A DNA stretch of 64,000 nt from Luidia sarsii (taxonomy: Eukaryota > Echinodermata > Asteroidea > Paxillosida > Luidiidae), in the NCBI GenBank assembly GCA_949987565.1, contig OX465109.1:12044509-12108508 (forward strand), written 5' to 3'. Of this stretch, positions 22,222 to 35,482 are shown piece after piece. Every line of letters starts with the position of its first letter. Positions within the stretch are counted from its first letter, which is position 1. The notes under the pieces were generated by a model. It had not been told where the DNA came from and made no database searches. It saw nothing but the letters and a program-made list of their open reading frames with translations. The translations under genes were made by a program, and so were the position numbers.

Positions 22222-22448
22222 AAACTTGGCCTACAATGTGTTCTTGGGATAGGCTATCGACTAGTGTTAAAATATTTGAAATCGGACAAGAACCAATGAA
22301 AGCATCATCAAGCAAAGGGAACTCACCCTTAGCAGAGAGGGAGCTTGTATCTCTGGAATGAAGTGCATAACAGTCGGTGCAGTGTTCCTGGAATGAAAAA
22401 GAAATTTTACAGGTGAATATCTCCTTCGATATTAATCTCACAAAGCTA
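22222..22448 (+). repeat. Recombinant A joining two unit types
   Basis: The head (GTTCTTGGGATAGG, ATATTTG) is that of the A(GATGTG) which elsewhere follows H1-H2, as at 55471. From GGAATGAAGTGC the sequence (GGAATGAAAAAG, ATTAATCTC) is that of 5275, which elsewhere precedes B1'. Both parental arrangements exist in the window, so this monomer looks like the crossover that fused them. Confidence 0.85.
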
Positions 22449-22902
22449 AAACTTGGCTTGCAAAGAGTCCTTAAAATAGGCTATCGACTAGTATTAAATT
22501 GATTAATTTCGGACAAGAACACGTGAAATCACCATCAAGCAAATGGAACTCACCCTTATCAGTGACGCAGCTTGTATCTCTGGAATGTACAGCCTAACAG
22601 TCGGTGCAGTGTTCCTGGAAAGAAAAAGAAACTTTACAGGTGAATATCTCCATTGATATTAATTTCACAAAGCTGAAACTTGGCCTGCAATGAGTCCTTG
22701 AAATAGGCTATCGACTAGTATTAAATTGATTAATTTCGGACAAGAACACGTGAAATCATCATCAAGCAAATGGAACTCACCCTTATCAGTGACGCAGCTT
22801 GTATCTCTGGAATGTACAGCCTAACAGTCGGTGCAGTGTTCCTGGAAAGAAAAAGAAACTTTACAGGTGAATATCTCCATTGATATTAATTTCACAAAGC
22901 TG
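22449..22902 (+). repeat. Doubled B1' monomer (2 x 227 bp)
   Basis: Two B1' monomers lie in tandem, differing at AAATCACCATC (first) and AAATCATCATC (second). All other occurrences of B1' are single. This is the only case I saw of a directly doubled single monomer. Confidence 0.9.
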
Positions 22903-23128
22903 AAACTTGGCCTGCAATGAGTCCTTGAAATAGGCTATCGACTAGTATTAAATTGATTAATTTCGGACAAGAACACGTGAAATCATCATCAAGCAAATGG
23001 AACTCACCCTTATCAGTGAGGCAGCTTGTATCTCTGGAATGTACAGCATAACAGTTGGCTCAGTGTTTCTGGAAAGAAAAATCACTTTGCAGGATAATAT
23101 CTCCTTCAAAATTACATTCACAAAGCTA

Positions 23129-23421
23129 AAACTTGGCCTACAATGTGTCCTTAAGATAGGTTATTGACTAGTGTTAAAATATTTGAAATCGGACACAATC
23201 GGACTACAATGTGTTCTTGGGATAGGCTATCGACTAGTGTTAAAATATTCGAAATCGGACAAGAACCAATGAAACCATCATCAAGCAAAGGGAACTCACC
23301 CTTAGCAGAGAGGGAGCTTGTATGTCTGGAATGAAGCGCATAACAGTCGGTGCAGTGTTCCTGGAAAGAAAAAGAAACTTTACAGGTGAATATCTCCTTC
23401 GATATTAATTTCACAAAGCTA
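23129..23421 (+). repeat. A* monomer, fifth copy
   Basis: The internal repeats are 23138-23194 and 23204-23260. The next monomer begins GAGTCATTAAAATAGG, a private variant shared only with the B2 at 29826, which ties this block to the 6404-bp duplicate. Confidence 0.93.
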
Positions 23422-26361
23422 AAACTTGGCTTGCAAAGAGTCATTAAAATAGGCTATCGACTAGTATTAAATTGATTAATTTCGGACAAGAACACGTGAA
23501 ATCATCATCAAGCAAATGGAACTCACCCTTATGAGTGAGGCAGCTTGTATCTCTGGAACATACAGCATAACAGTCGGCACAGTGTTCCTGGAAAGAAACA
23601 ATACTTTGCAGGTTAATATCTCCCACGATATTACTTACACAAAGCTGAAACTTGGCCTGCAATGAGTCCTTGGAATAGGCTATCGACTAGTGTTAAAATA
23701 TTTGAAATCGGACAAGAACCAATGAAAGCATCATCAAGCAAAGGGAACTCACCCTTATCAGTGAGGCAGCTTGTATCTCTGGAATGTACAGCATAACAGT
23801 TGGCTCAGTGTTTCTGGAAAGAAAAATCACTTTGCAGGATAATATCTCCTTCAAAATTACATTCACAAAGCTAAAACTTGGCCTACAATGTGTCCTTGGG
23901 ATAGGTTATCGACTAGTGTTAAAATATTTGAAATCGGACAAGAACCAATGAAAGCATCATCAAGCAAAGGGAACTCACCCTTAGCAGAGAGGCAGCTTGT
24001 ATCTCTGGAATGTACAGCATAACAGTCGGCTCAGTGTTTCTGGAAAGAAAAATTACTTTGCAGGATAATATCTCCTTCAAAATTACATTCACAAAGCTAA
24101 AACTTGGCCTACAATGTGTTCTTGGGATAGGTTATTGACTAGTGTTAAAATATTTGAAATCGGACAAGAACCAATGAAAGCATCATCAAGCAAAGGGAAC
24201 TCACCCTTAGCAGAGAGGCAGCTTGTATCTCTGGAATATACAGCATAACAGTCGGCTCAGTGTTTCTGGAAAGAAAAATTACTTTGCAGGATAATATCTC
24301 CTTCAAAATTGCATTCACAAAGCTAAAACTTGGCCTACAATGTGTTCTTGGGATAGGCTATCGACTAGTGTTAAAATATTCGAAATCGGACAAGAACCAA
24401 TGAAACCATCATCAAGCAAAGGGAACTCACCCTTAGCAGAGAGGGAGCTTGTATGTCTGGAATGAAGCGCATAACAGTCGGTGCAGTGTTCCTGGAAAGA
24501 AAAAGAAACTTTACAGGTGAATATCTCCTTCGATATTAATTTCACAAAGCTAAAACTTGGCCTGCAAAGAGTCATTGAAATAGGCTATCGACTAGTATTA
24601 AATTGATTAATTTCGGACAAGAACACGTGAAATCATCATCAAGCAAATGGAACTCACCCTTATGAGTGAGGCAGCTTGTATCTCTGGAACATACAGCATA
24701 GCAGTCGGCACAGTGTTCCTGGAAAGAAACAATACTTTGCAGGTTAATATCTCCCACGATATTACTTACACAAAGCTGAAACTTGGCCTGCAATGAGTCC
24801 TTGGAATAGGCTATCGACTAGTGTTAAAATATTTGAAATCGGACAAGAACCAATGAAAGCATCATCAAGCAAAGGGAACTCACCCTTATCAGTGAGGCAG
24901 CTTGTATCTCTGGAATGTACAGCATAACAGTTGGCTCAGTGTTTCTGGAAAGAAAAATCACTTTGCAGGATAATATCTCCTTCAAAATTACATTCACAAA
25001 GCTAAAACTTGGCCTACAATGTGTCCTTGGGATAGGTTATCGACTAGTGTTAAAATATTTGAAATCGGACAAGAACCAATGAAAGCATCATCAAGCAAAG
25101 GGAACTCACCCTTAGCAGAGAGGCAGCTTGTATCTCTGGAATGTACAGCATAACAGTCGGCTCAGTGTTTCTGGAAAGAAAAATTACTTTGCAGGATAAT
25201 ATCTCCTTGAAAATTACATTCACAAAGCTAAAACTTGGCCTACAATGTGTTCTTGGGATAGGTTATTGACTAGTGTTAAAATATTTGAAATCGGACAAGA
25301 ACCAATGAAAGCATCATCAAGCAAAGGGAACTCACCCTTAGCAGAGAGGCAGCTTGTATCTCTGGAATATACAGCATAACAGTCGGCTCAGTGTTTCTGG
25401 AAAGAAAAATTACTTTGCAGGATAATATCTCCTTCAAAATTGCATTCACAAAGCTAAAACTTGGCCTACAATGTGTTCTTGGGATAGGCTATCGACTAGT
25501 GTTAAAATATTCGAAATCGGACAAGAACCAATGAAACCATCATCAAGCAAAGGGAACTCACCCTTAGCAGAGAGGGAGCTTGTATGTCTGGAATGAAGCG
25601 CATAACAGTCGGTGCAGTGTTCCTGGAAAGAAAAAGAAACTTTACAGGTGAATATCTCCTTCGATATTAATTTCACAAAGCTAAAACTTGGCCTGCAAAG
25701 AGTCATTGAAATAGGCTATCGACTAGTATTAAATTGATTAATTTCGGACAAGAACACGTGAAATCATCATCAAGCAAATGGAACTCACCCTTATGAGTGA
25801 GGCAGCTTGTATCTCTGGAACGTACAGCATAACAGTCGGCACAGTGTTCCTGGAAAGAAACAATACTTTGCAGGTTAATATCTCCCACGATATTACTTAC
25901 ACAAAGCTGAAACTTGGCCTGCAATGAGTCCTTGGAATAGGCTATCGACTAGTGTTAAAATATTTGAAATCGGACAAGAACCAATGAAAGCATCATCAAG
26001 CAAAGGGAACTCACCCTTATCAGTGAGGCAGCTTGTATCTCTGGAATGTACAGCATAACAGTTGGCTCAGTGTTTCTGGAAAGAAAAATCACTTTGCAGG
26101 ATAATATCTCCTTCAAAATTACATTCACAAAGCTAAAACTTGGCCTACAATGTGTCCTTGGGATAGGTTATCGACTAGTGTTAAAATATTTGAAATCGGA
26201 CAAGAACCAATGAAAGCATCATCAAGCAAAGGGAACTCACCCTTAGCAGAGAGGCAGCTTGTATCTCTGGAATGTACAGCATAACAGTCGGCTCAGTGTT
26301 TCTGGAAAGAAAAATTACTTTGCAGGATAATATCTCCTTCAAAATTACATTCACAAAGCTA
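23129..26361 (+). repeat. Hybrid block 5 with repeated pentamer
   Basis: Starts: 23129 A*, 23422 B2, 23648 H1, 23874 H2, 24100 H3, 24326 A', 24553 B2, 24779 H1, 25005 H2, 25231 H3, 25457 A', 25684 B2, 25910 H1, 26136 H2. B2-H1-H2-H3-A' is a 1131-bp pentamer present twice. The H2 at 25005 has CTCCTTGAAAATT, a marker shared with 43927, 45963 and 48679. Confidence 0.92.
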
Positions 26362-29300
26362 AAACTTGGCCTACAATGTGTTCTTGGGATAGGCTATCGA
26401 CTAGTGTTAAAATATTTGAAATCGGACAAGAACCAATGAAAGCATCATCAAGCAAAGGGAACTCACCCTTAGCAGAGAGGGAGCTTGTATCTCTGGAATG
26501 AAGCGCATAACAGTCGGTGATGTGTTCCTGGAAAGAAAAAGAAACTTTGCGGGTGAATATCTCCTTCGATATTATTTTCACAAAGCTAAAACTTGGAATG
26601 CAAAGAGTCCTTGAAATAGGCTATCGACTAGTATTAAATTGATTAATTTCGGACAAGAAAACGTGAAATCATCATCAAGCAAATGGAACTCACCCTTATC
26701 AGTGAGGCAGCTTGTATCTCTGGAATGTACAGCATAACAGTCGGCGCAGTGTTCCTGGAAAGAAACAATACTTTGCAGGTTAATATCTCCCACGATATTA
26801 CTTACACAAAGCTGAAACTTGGCCTGCAATGAGTCCTTGGAATAGGCTATCGACTAGTGTTAAAATATTTGAAATCGGACAAGAACCAATGAAAGCATCA
26901 TCAAGCAAAGGGAACTCACCCTTAGCAGAGAGGGAGCTTGTATCTCTGGAATGAAGTGCATAACAGTCGGTGCAGTGTTCCTGGAAAGAAAAAGAAACTT
27001 TACAGGTGAATATCTCCTTCGATATTAATTTCACAAAACTAAAACTTGGCTTGCAAAGAGTCCTTGAAATAGGCTATCGACTAGTATTAAATTGATTAAT
27101 TTCGGACAAGAACACGTGAAATCATCATCAAGCAAATGGACTTCACCCTTATCAGTGAGGCAGCTTGTATCTCTGGAATGTACAGCATTACAGTCGGCTC
27201 AGTGTTTCTGGAAAGAAAAATTAATTTGCAGGATAATATCTCCTTCAAAATTACTTTCACAAAGCTAAAACTTGGCCTGCAATGTGTCCTTGGGATAGGC
27301 TATCGACTACTGTTAAAATATTTGAAATCAGACAAGAACCAATGAAAGCATCATCAAGCAAAGGGAACTCACCCTTAGCAAAGAGGGAGCTTGTATCTCT
27401 GGAATGAAGCGCCTAACAGTCGGTGCAGTGTTCCTGGAAAGAAAAAGAAACTTTGCGGGTGAATATCTCCTTCGATATTAATTTCACAAAGCTAAAACTT
27501 GGAATGCAAAGAGTCCTTGAAATAGGCTATCGACTAGTATTAAATTGATTAATTTCGGACAAGAACACGTGAAATCATCATCAAGCAAATGGAACTCACC
27601 CTTATCAGTGAGGCAGCTTGTATCTCTGGAATGTACAGCATAACAGTCGGCGCAGTGTTCCTGGAAAGAAACAATACTTTGCAGGTTAATATCTCCCACG
27701 ATATTACTTACACAAAGCTGAAACTTGGCCTGCAATGAGTCCTTGGAATAGGCTATCGACTAGTGTTAAAATATTTGAAATCGGACAAGAACCAATGAAA
27801 GCATCATCAAGCAAAGGGAACTCACCCTTAGCAGAGAGAGAGCTTGTATCTCTGGAATGAAGTGCATAACAGTCGGTGCAGTGTTCCTGGAAAGAAAAAG
27901 AAACTTTACAGGTGAATATCTCCTTCGATATTAATTTCACAAAGCTAAAACTTGGCTTGCAAAGAGTCCTTGAAATAGGCTATCGACTAGTATTAAATTG
28001 ATTAATTTCGGACAAGAACACGTGAAATCATCATCAAGAAATTGGAACTCACCCTTATCAGTGAGGCAGCTTGTATCTCTGGAATGTACAGCATAACAGT
28101 CGGCTCAGTGTTTCTGGAAAGAAAATTACTTTGCAGGATAATATCTCCTTCAAAATTACATTCACAAAGCTGAAACTTGGCCTACAATGTGTCCTTGGGA
28201 TAGGCTATCGATTAGTGTTAAAATATTTGAAATCGGACAAGAACCAATGAAAGCATCATCAAGCAAAGGGAACTCACCCTTAGCAGAGAGGGAGCTTGTA
28301 TCTCTGGAATGAAGCGCATAACAGTCGGTGCAGTGTTCCTGGAAAGAAAAAGAAACTTTGCGGGTGAATATCTCCTTCGATATTAATTTCACAAAGCTAA
28401 AACTTGGCTTGCAAAGAGTCCTTGAAATAGGCTATCGACTAGTATTAAATTGATTAATTTCGGACAAGAACACGTGAAATCATCATCAAGCAAATGGAAC
28501 TCACCCTTATCAGTGAGGCAGCTTGTATCTCTGGAATGTACAGCATAACAGTCGGCTCAGTGTTCCTGGAAAGAAAAAGAAACTTTACAGGTGAATATCT
28601 CCTTCGATATTAATTTCACAAAGCTGAAACTTGGCCTGCAATGGGTCCTTGGAATAGGCTATCGACTAGTGTTAAAATATTCGAAATCGGACAAGAACCA
28701 ATGAAAGCATCATCAAGCAAAGGGAACTCACCATTAGCAGAGAGGGAGCTTGTATCTCTGGAATGAAGCGCATAACAGTCGGTGCAGTGTTCCTGGAATG
28801 AAAAAGAAATTTTACAGGTGAATATCTCCTTCGATATTAATCTCACAAAGCTAAAACTTGGCTTGCAAAGAGTCCTTAAAATAGGCTTTCGACTAGTATT
28901 AAATTGAATAATTTCGGACAAGAACACGTGAAATCACCATCAAGCAAATGGAACTCACCCTTATCAGTGAGGCAGCTTGTATCTCTGGAATGTACAGCAT
29001 AACAGTCGGCTCAGTGTTTCTGGAAAGAAAAATTACTTTGCAGGATAATATCTCCTTCAAAATTACATTCACAAAGCTAAAACTTGGCCTACAATGTGTT
29101 CTTGGGATAGGCTATCGACTAGTGTTAAAATATTTAAAATCGGACAAGAACCAATGAAAGCATCATCAAGCAAAGGGAACTCACCCTTAGCAGAGAGGGA
29201 GCTTGTATCTCTGGAATGAAGCGCATAACAGTCGGTGCAGTGTTCCTGGAAAGAAAAAGAAACTTTGCGGGTGAATATCTCCTTCGATATTATTTTCACA

Positions 29301-29532
29301 AAGCTAAAACTTGGAATGCAAAGAGTCCTTGAAATAGGCTATCGACTAGTATTAAATTGATTAATTTCGGACAAGAACACGTGAAATCATCATCAAGCAA
29401 ATGGAACTCACCCTTATCAGTGAGGCAGCTTGTATCTCTGGAATGTACAGCATAACAGTCGACGCAGTGTTCCTGGAAAGAAACAATACTTTGCAGGTTA
29501 ATATCTCCAACGATATTACTTACACAAAGCTG
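26362..29532 (+). repeat. A-B dimer block (14 monomers)
   Basis: Starts: 26362 A, 26589 B2, 26815 A, 27042 B3, 27268 A, 27495 B2, 27721 A, 27948 B3-225, 28173 A, 28400 B1, 28627 A, 28854 B3, 29080 A, 29307 B2. The B3 at 28854 has GGCTTTCGAC, shared only with 37975. Confidence 0.92.
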
Positions 29533-29825
29533 AAACTTGGCCTGCAATGAATCCTTCGATTAGGCTATCGACTAGTGTTAAAATATTTGAAATCGGACAC
29601 AATCGGACTACAATGTGTTCTTGGGATAGGCTATCGACTAGTGTTAAAATATTCGAAATCGGACAAGAACCAATGAAACCATCATCAAGCAAAGGGAACT
29701 CACCCTTAGCAGAGAGGGAGCTTGTATGTCTGGAATGAAGCGCATAACAGTCGGTGCAGTGTTCCTGGAAAGAAAAAGAAACTTTACAGGTGAATATCTC
29801 CTTCGATATTAATTTCACAAAGCTA
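29533..29825 (+). repeat. Recombinant A* at the 6404-bp duplication junction
   Basis: The left end is not A*: it reads GAATCCTTCGATTAGGC as in the A monomer at 38654. From ATATTTGAAATCGGACAC onward it is A*, with the spacer at 29599-29607. The crossover lies between about 29573 and 29586. The monomer keeps the 293-bp length. It joins the end of the first 6404-bp copy to the start of the second. Confidence 0.9.
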
Positions 29826-32765
29826 AAACTTGGCTTGCAAAGAGTCATTAAAATAGGCTATCGACTAGTATTAAATTGATTAATTTCGGACAAGAACACG
29901 TGAAATCATCATCAAGCAAATGGAACTCACCCTTATGAGTGAGGCAGCTTGTATCTCTGGAACATACAGCATAACAGTCGGCACAGTGTTCCTGGAAAGA
30001 AACAATACTTTGCAGGTTAATATCTCCCACGATATTACTTACACAAAGCTGAAACTTGGCCTGCAATGAGTCCTTGGAATAGGCTATCGACTAGTGTTAA
30101 AATATTTGAAATCGGACAAGAACCAATGAAAGCATCATCAAGCAAAGGGAACTCACCCTTATCAGTGAGGCAGCTTGTATCTCTGGAATGTACAGCATAA
30201 CAGTTGGCTCAGTGTTTCTGGAAAGAAAAATCACTTTGCAGGATAATATCTCCTTCAAAATTACATTCACAAAGCTAAAACTTGGCCTACAATGTGTCCT
30301 TGGGATAGGTTATCGACTAGTGTTAAAATATTTGAAATCGGACAAGAACCAATGAAAGCATCATCAAGCAAAGGGAACTCACCCTTAGCAGAGAGGCAGC
30401 TTGTATCTCTGGAATGTACAGCATAACAGTCGGCTCAGTGTTTCTGGAAAGAAAAATTACTTTGCAGGATAATATCTCCTTCAAAATTACATTCACAAAG
30501 CTAAAACTTGGCCTACAATGTGTTCTTGGGATAGGTTATTGACTAGTGTTAAAATATTTGAAATCGGACAAGAACCAATGAAAGCATCATCAAGCAAAGG
30601 GAACTCACCCTTAGCAGAGAGGCAGCTTGTATCTCTGGAATATACAGCATAACAGTCGGCTCAGTGTTTCTGGAAAGAAAAATTACTTTGCAGGATAATA
30701 TCTCCTTCAAAATTGCATTCACAAAGCTAAAACTTGGCCTACAATGTGTTCTTGGGATAGGCTATCGACTAGTGTTAAAATATTCGAAATCGGACAAGAA
30801 CCAATGAAACCATCATCAAGCAAAGGGAACTCACCCTTAGCAGAGAGGGAGCTTGTATGTCTGGAATGAAGCGCATAACAGTCGGTGCAGTGTTCCTGGA
30901 AAGAAAAAGAAACTTTACAGGTGAATATCTCCTTCGATATTAATTTCACAAAGCTAAAACTTGGCCTGCAAAGAGTCATTGAAATAGGCTATCGACTAGT
31001 ATTAAATTGATTAATTTCGGACAAGAACACGTGAAATCATCATCAAGCAAATGGAACTCACCCTTATGAGTGAGGCAGCTTGTATCTCTGGAACATACAG
31101 CATAACAGTCGGCACAGTGTTCCTGGAAAGAAACAATACTTTGCAGGTTAATATCTCCCACGATATTACTTACACAAAGCTGAAACTTGGCCTGCAATGA
31201 GTCCTTGGAATAGGCTATCGACTAGTGTTAAAATATTTGAAATCGGACAAGAACCAATGAAAGCATCATCAAGCAAAGGGAACTCACCCTTATCAGTGAG
31301 GCAGCTTGTATCTCTGGAATGTACAGCATAACAGTTGGCTCAGTGTTTCTGGAAAGAAAAATCACTTTGCAGGATAATATCTCCTTCAAAATTACATTCA
31401 CAAAGCTAAAACTTGGCCTACAATGTGTCCTTGGGATAGGTTATCGACTAGTGTTAAAATATTTGAAATCGGACAAGAACCAATGAAAGCATCATCAAGC
31501 AAAGGGAACTCACCCTTAGCAGAGAGGCAGCTTGTATCTCTGGAATGTACAGCATAACAGTCGGCTCAGTGTTTCTGGAAAGAAAAATTACTTTGCAGGA
31601 TAATATCTCCTTCAAAATTACATTCACAAAGCTAAAACTTGGCCTACAATGTGTTCTTGGGATAGGTTATTGACTAGTGTTAAAATATTTGAAATCGGAC
31701 AAGAACCAATGAAAGCATCATCAAGCAAAGGGAACTCACCCTTAGCAGAGAGGCAGCTTGTATCTCTGGAATATACAGCATAACAGTCGGCTCAGTGTTT
31801 CTGGAAAGAAAAATTACTTTGCAGGATAATATCTCCTTCAAAATTGCATTCACAAAGCTAAAACTTGGCCTACAATGTGTTCTTGGGATAGGCTATCGAC
31901 TAGTGTTAAAATATTCGAAATCGGACAAGAACCAATGAAACCATCATCAAGCAAAGGGAACTCACCCTTAGCAGAGAGGGAGCTTGTATGTCTGGAATGA
32001 AGCGCATAACAGTCGGTGCAGTGTTCCTGGAAAGAAAAAGAAACTTTACAGGTGAATATCTCCTTCGATATTAATTTCACAAAGCTAAAACTTGGCCTGC
32101 AAAGAGTCATTGAAATAGGCTATCGACTAGTATTAAATTGATTAATTTCGGACAAGAACACGTGAAATCATCATCAAGCAAATGGAACTCACCCTTATGA
32201 GTGAGGCAGCTTGTATCTCTGGAACGTACAGCATAACAGTCGGCACAGTGTTCCTGGAAAGAAACAATACTTTGCAGGTTAATATCTCCCACGATATTAC
32301 TTACACAAAGCTGAAACTTGGCCTGCAATGAGTCCTTGGAATAGGCTATCGACTAGTGTTAAAATATTTGAAATCGGACAAGAACCAATGAAAGCATCAT
32401 CAAGCAAAGGGAACTCACCCTTATCAGTGAGGCAGCTTGTATCTCTGGAATGTACAGCATAACAGTTGGCTCAGTGTTTCTGGAAAGAAAAATCACTTTG
32501 CAGGATAATATCTCCTTCAAAATTACATTCACAAAGCTAAAACTTGGCCTACAATGTGTCCTTGGGATAGGTTATCGACTAGTGTTAAAATATTTGAAAT
32601 CGGACAAGAACCAATGAAAGCATCATCAAGCAAAGGGAACTCACCCTTAGCAGAGAGGCAGCTTGTATCTCTGGAATGTACAGCATAACAGTCGGCTCAG
32701 TGTTTCTGGAAAGAAAAATTACTTTGCAGGATAATATCTCCTTCAAAATTACATTCACAAAGCTA
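29533..32765 (+). repeat. Hybrid block 6, duplicate of block 5
   Basis: Starts: 29533 recombinant A*, 29826 B2, 30052 H1, 30278 H2, 30504 H3, 30730 A', 30957 B2, 31183 H1, 31409 H2, 31635 H3, 31861 A', 32088 B2, 32314 H1, 32540 H2. Each is 6404 bp after its partner. The H2 at 31409 has CTTCAAAATT, not the GAAAATT of its partner at 25005. Confidence 0.92.
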
Positions 32766-35030
32766 AAACTTGGCCTACAATGTGTTCTTGGGATAGGCTA
32801 TCGACTAGTGTTAAAATATTTGAAATCGGACAAGAACCAATGAAAGCATCATCAAGCAAAGGGAACTCACCCTTAGCAGAGAGGGAGCTTGTATCTCTGG
32901 AATGAAGCGCATAACAGTCGGTGATGTGTTCCTGGAAAGAAAAAGAAACTTTGCGGGTGAATATCTCCTTCGATATTATTTTCACAAAGCTAAAACTTGG
33001 AATGCAAAGAGTCCTTGAAATAGGCTATCGACTAGTATTAAATTGATTAATTTCGGACAAGAAAACGTGAAATCATCATCAAGCAAATGGAACTCACCCT
33101 TATCAGTGAGGCAGCTTGTATCTCTGGAATGTACAGCATAACAGTCGGCGCAGTGTTCCTGGAAAGAAACAATACTTTGCAGGTTAATATCTCCCACGAT
33201 ATTACTTACACAAAGCTGAAACTTGGCCTGCAATGAGTCCTTGGAATAGGCTATCGACTAGTGTTAAAATATTTGAAATCGGACAAGAACCAATGAAAGC
33301 ATCATCAAGCAAAGGGAACTCACCCTTAGCAGAGAGGGAGCTTGTATCTCTGGAATAAAGTGCATAACAGTCGGTGCAGTGTTCCTGGAAAGAAAAAGAA
33401 ACTTTACAGGTGAATATCTCCTTCGATATTAATTTCACAAAACTAAAACTTGGCTTGCAAAGAGTCCTTGAAATAGGCTATCGACTAGTATTAAATTGAT
33501 TAATTTCGGACAAGAACACGTGAAATCATCATCAAGCAAATGGACTTCACCCTTATCAGTGAGGCAGCTTGTATCTCTGGAATGTACAGCATTACAGTCG
33601 GCTCAGTGTTTCTGGAAAGAAAAATTAATTTGCAGGATAATATCTCCTTCAAAATTACTTTCACAAAGCTAAAACTTGGCCTGCAATGTGTCCTTGGGAT
33701 AGGCTATCGACTACTGTTAAAATATTTGAAATCAGACAAGAACCAATGAAAGCATCATCAAGCAAAGGGAACTCACCCTTAGCAAAGAGGGAGCTTGTAT
33801 CTCTGGAATGAAGCGCCTAACAGTCGGTGCAGTGTTCCTGGAAAGAAAAAGAAACTTTGCGGGTGAATATCTCCTTCGATATTAATTTCACAAAGCTAAA
33901 ACTTGGAATGCAAAGAGTCCTTGAAATAGGCTATCGACTAGTATTAAATTGATTAATTTCGGACAAGAACACGTGAAATCATCATCAAGCAAATGGAACT
34001 CACCCTTATCAGTGAGGCAGCTTGTATCTCTGGAATGTACAGCATAACAGTCGGCGCAGTGTTCCTGGAAAGAAACAATACTTTGCAGGTTAATATCTCC
34101 CACGATATTACTTACACAAAGCTGAAACTTGGCCTGCAATGAGTCCTTGGAATAGGCTATCGACTAGTGTTAAAATATTTGAAATCGGACAAGAACCAAT
34201 GAAAGCATCATCAAGCAAAGGGAACTCACCCTTAGCAGAGAGAGAGCTTGTATCTCTGGAATGAAGTGCATAACAGTCGGTGCAGTGTTCCTGGAAAGAA
34301 AAAGAAACTTTACAGGTGAATATCTCCTTCGATATTAATTTCACAAAGCTAAAACTTGGCTTGCAAAGAGTCCTTGAAATAGGCTATCGACTAGTATTAA
34401 ATTGATTAATTTCGGACAAGAACACGTGAAATCATCATCAAGAAATTGGAACTCACCCTTATCAGTGAGGCAGCTTGTATCTCTGGAATGTACAGCATAA
34501 CAGTCGGCTCAGTGTTTCTGGAAAGAAAATTACTTTGCAGGATAATATCTCCTTCAAAATTACATTCACAAAGCTGAAACTTGGCCTACAATGTGTCCTT
34601 GGGATAGGCTATCGATTAGTGTTAAAATATTTGAAATCGGACAAGAACCAATGAAAGCATCATCAAGCAAAGGGAACTCACCCTTAGCAGAGAGGGAGCT
34701 TGTATCTCTGGAATGAAGCGCATAACAGTCGGTGCAGTGTTCCTGGAAAGAAAAAGAAACTTTGCGGGTGAATATCTCCTTCGATATTAATTTCACAAAG
34801 CTAAAACTTGGCTTGCAAAGAGTCCTTGAAATAGGCTATCGACTAGTATTAAATTGATTAATTTCGGACAAGAACACGTGAAATCATCATCAAGCAAATG
34901 GAACTCACCCTTATCAGTGAGGCAGCTTGTATCTCTGGAATGTACAGCATAACAGTCGGCTCAGTGTTCCTGGAAAGAAAAAGAAACTTTACAGGTTAAT
35001 ATCTCCCACGATATTACTTACACAAAGCTG
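32766..35030 (+). repeat. A-B dimer block (10 monomers)
   Basis: Starts: 32766 A, 32993 B2, 33219 A, 33446 B3, 33672 A, 33899 B2, 34125 A, 34352 B3-225, 34577 A, 34804 recombinant B. The A at 33219 has the private GGAATAAAGTGC. The last monomer is the joint of the 2717-bp duplication. Confidence 0.92.
34804..35030 (+). repeat. Recombinant B monomer, joint of the 2717-bp duplication
   Basis: B1 sequence (GGCTCAGTGTTCC, AAAGAAACTTTACAGG) is followed by a B2 tail (TTAATATCTCCCACG). The switch is confined to 34992-34996, five bases between two diagnostic positions. Confidence 0.92.
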
Positions 35031-35482
35031 AAACTTGGCCTGCAATGAGTCCTTGGAATAGGCTATCGACTAGTGTTAAAATATTTGAAATCGGACAAGA
35101 ACCAATGAAAGCATCATCAAGCAAAGGGAACTCACCCTTATCAGTGAGGCAGCTTGTATCTCTGGAATGTACAGCATAACAGTTGGCTCAGTGTTTCTGG
35201 AAAGAAAAATCACTTTGCAGGATAATATCTCCTTCAAAATTACATTCACAAAGCTAAAACTTGGCCTACAATGTGTCCTTGGGATAGGTTATCGACTAGT
35301 GTTAAAATATTTGAAATCGGACAAGAACCAATGAAAGCATCATCAAGCAAAGGGAACTCACCCTTAGCAGAGAGGCAGCTTGTATCTCTGGAATGTACAG
35401 CATAACAGTCGGCTCAGTGTTTCTGGAAAGAAAAATTACTTTGCAGGATAATATCTCCTTCAAAATTACATTCACAAAGCTA
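35031..35482 (+). repeat. H1-H2 pair inside the 2717-bp duplicate
   Basis: Starts: 35031 H1, 35257 H2. They copy 32314 and 32540 at 2717 bp and are followed by A(GATGTG). Confidence 0.9.

Larger units (their letters stand above)
22222..23128 (+). repeat. Recombinant A, doubled B1' and B3
   Basis: Starts: 22222 recombinant A, 22449 B1', 22676 B1', 22903 B3. Three B-headed monomers in a row break the alternation. The matching region at 41371 has a single B1'. Confidence 0.9.
18372..28172 (+). repeat. Super-repeat copy III, reference 43-mer of 9,801 bp
   Basis: Forty-three monomers run from A(CGATTAGTG) at 18372 to the 225-bp B3 at 27948. The order is a run of A-B dimers, H1-H2 at 21770, a recombinant A with B1' and B3, the A* hybrid block at 23129, then A(GATGTG) and dimers to the end. 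Two small differences from the other copies cancel in length: a fused mosaic monomer at 19279 (minus 227) and a doubled B1' at 22449/22676 (plus 227). The 9801-bp offset also links 16561-18371 to 26362-28172. Confidence 0.85.
23179..34996 (+). repeat. Tandem duplication, 6404 bp
   Basis: Copy 1 is about 23179-29582. Copy 2 starts near 29583 and can be followed to 34996, where the 2717-bp duplication interrupts it; the remainder continues at 37714. Twenty-eight monomers including one A* make the unit. Shared private GAGTCATTAAAATAGG at 23422 and 29826 supports the pairing. Confidence 0.9.
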
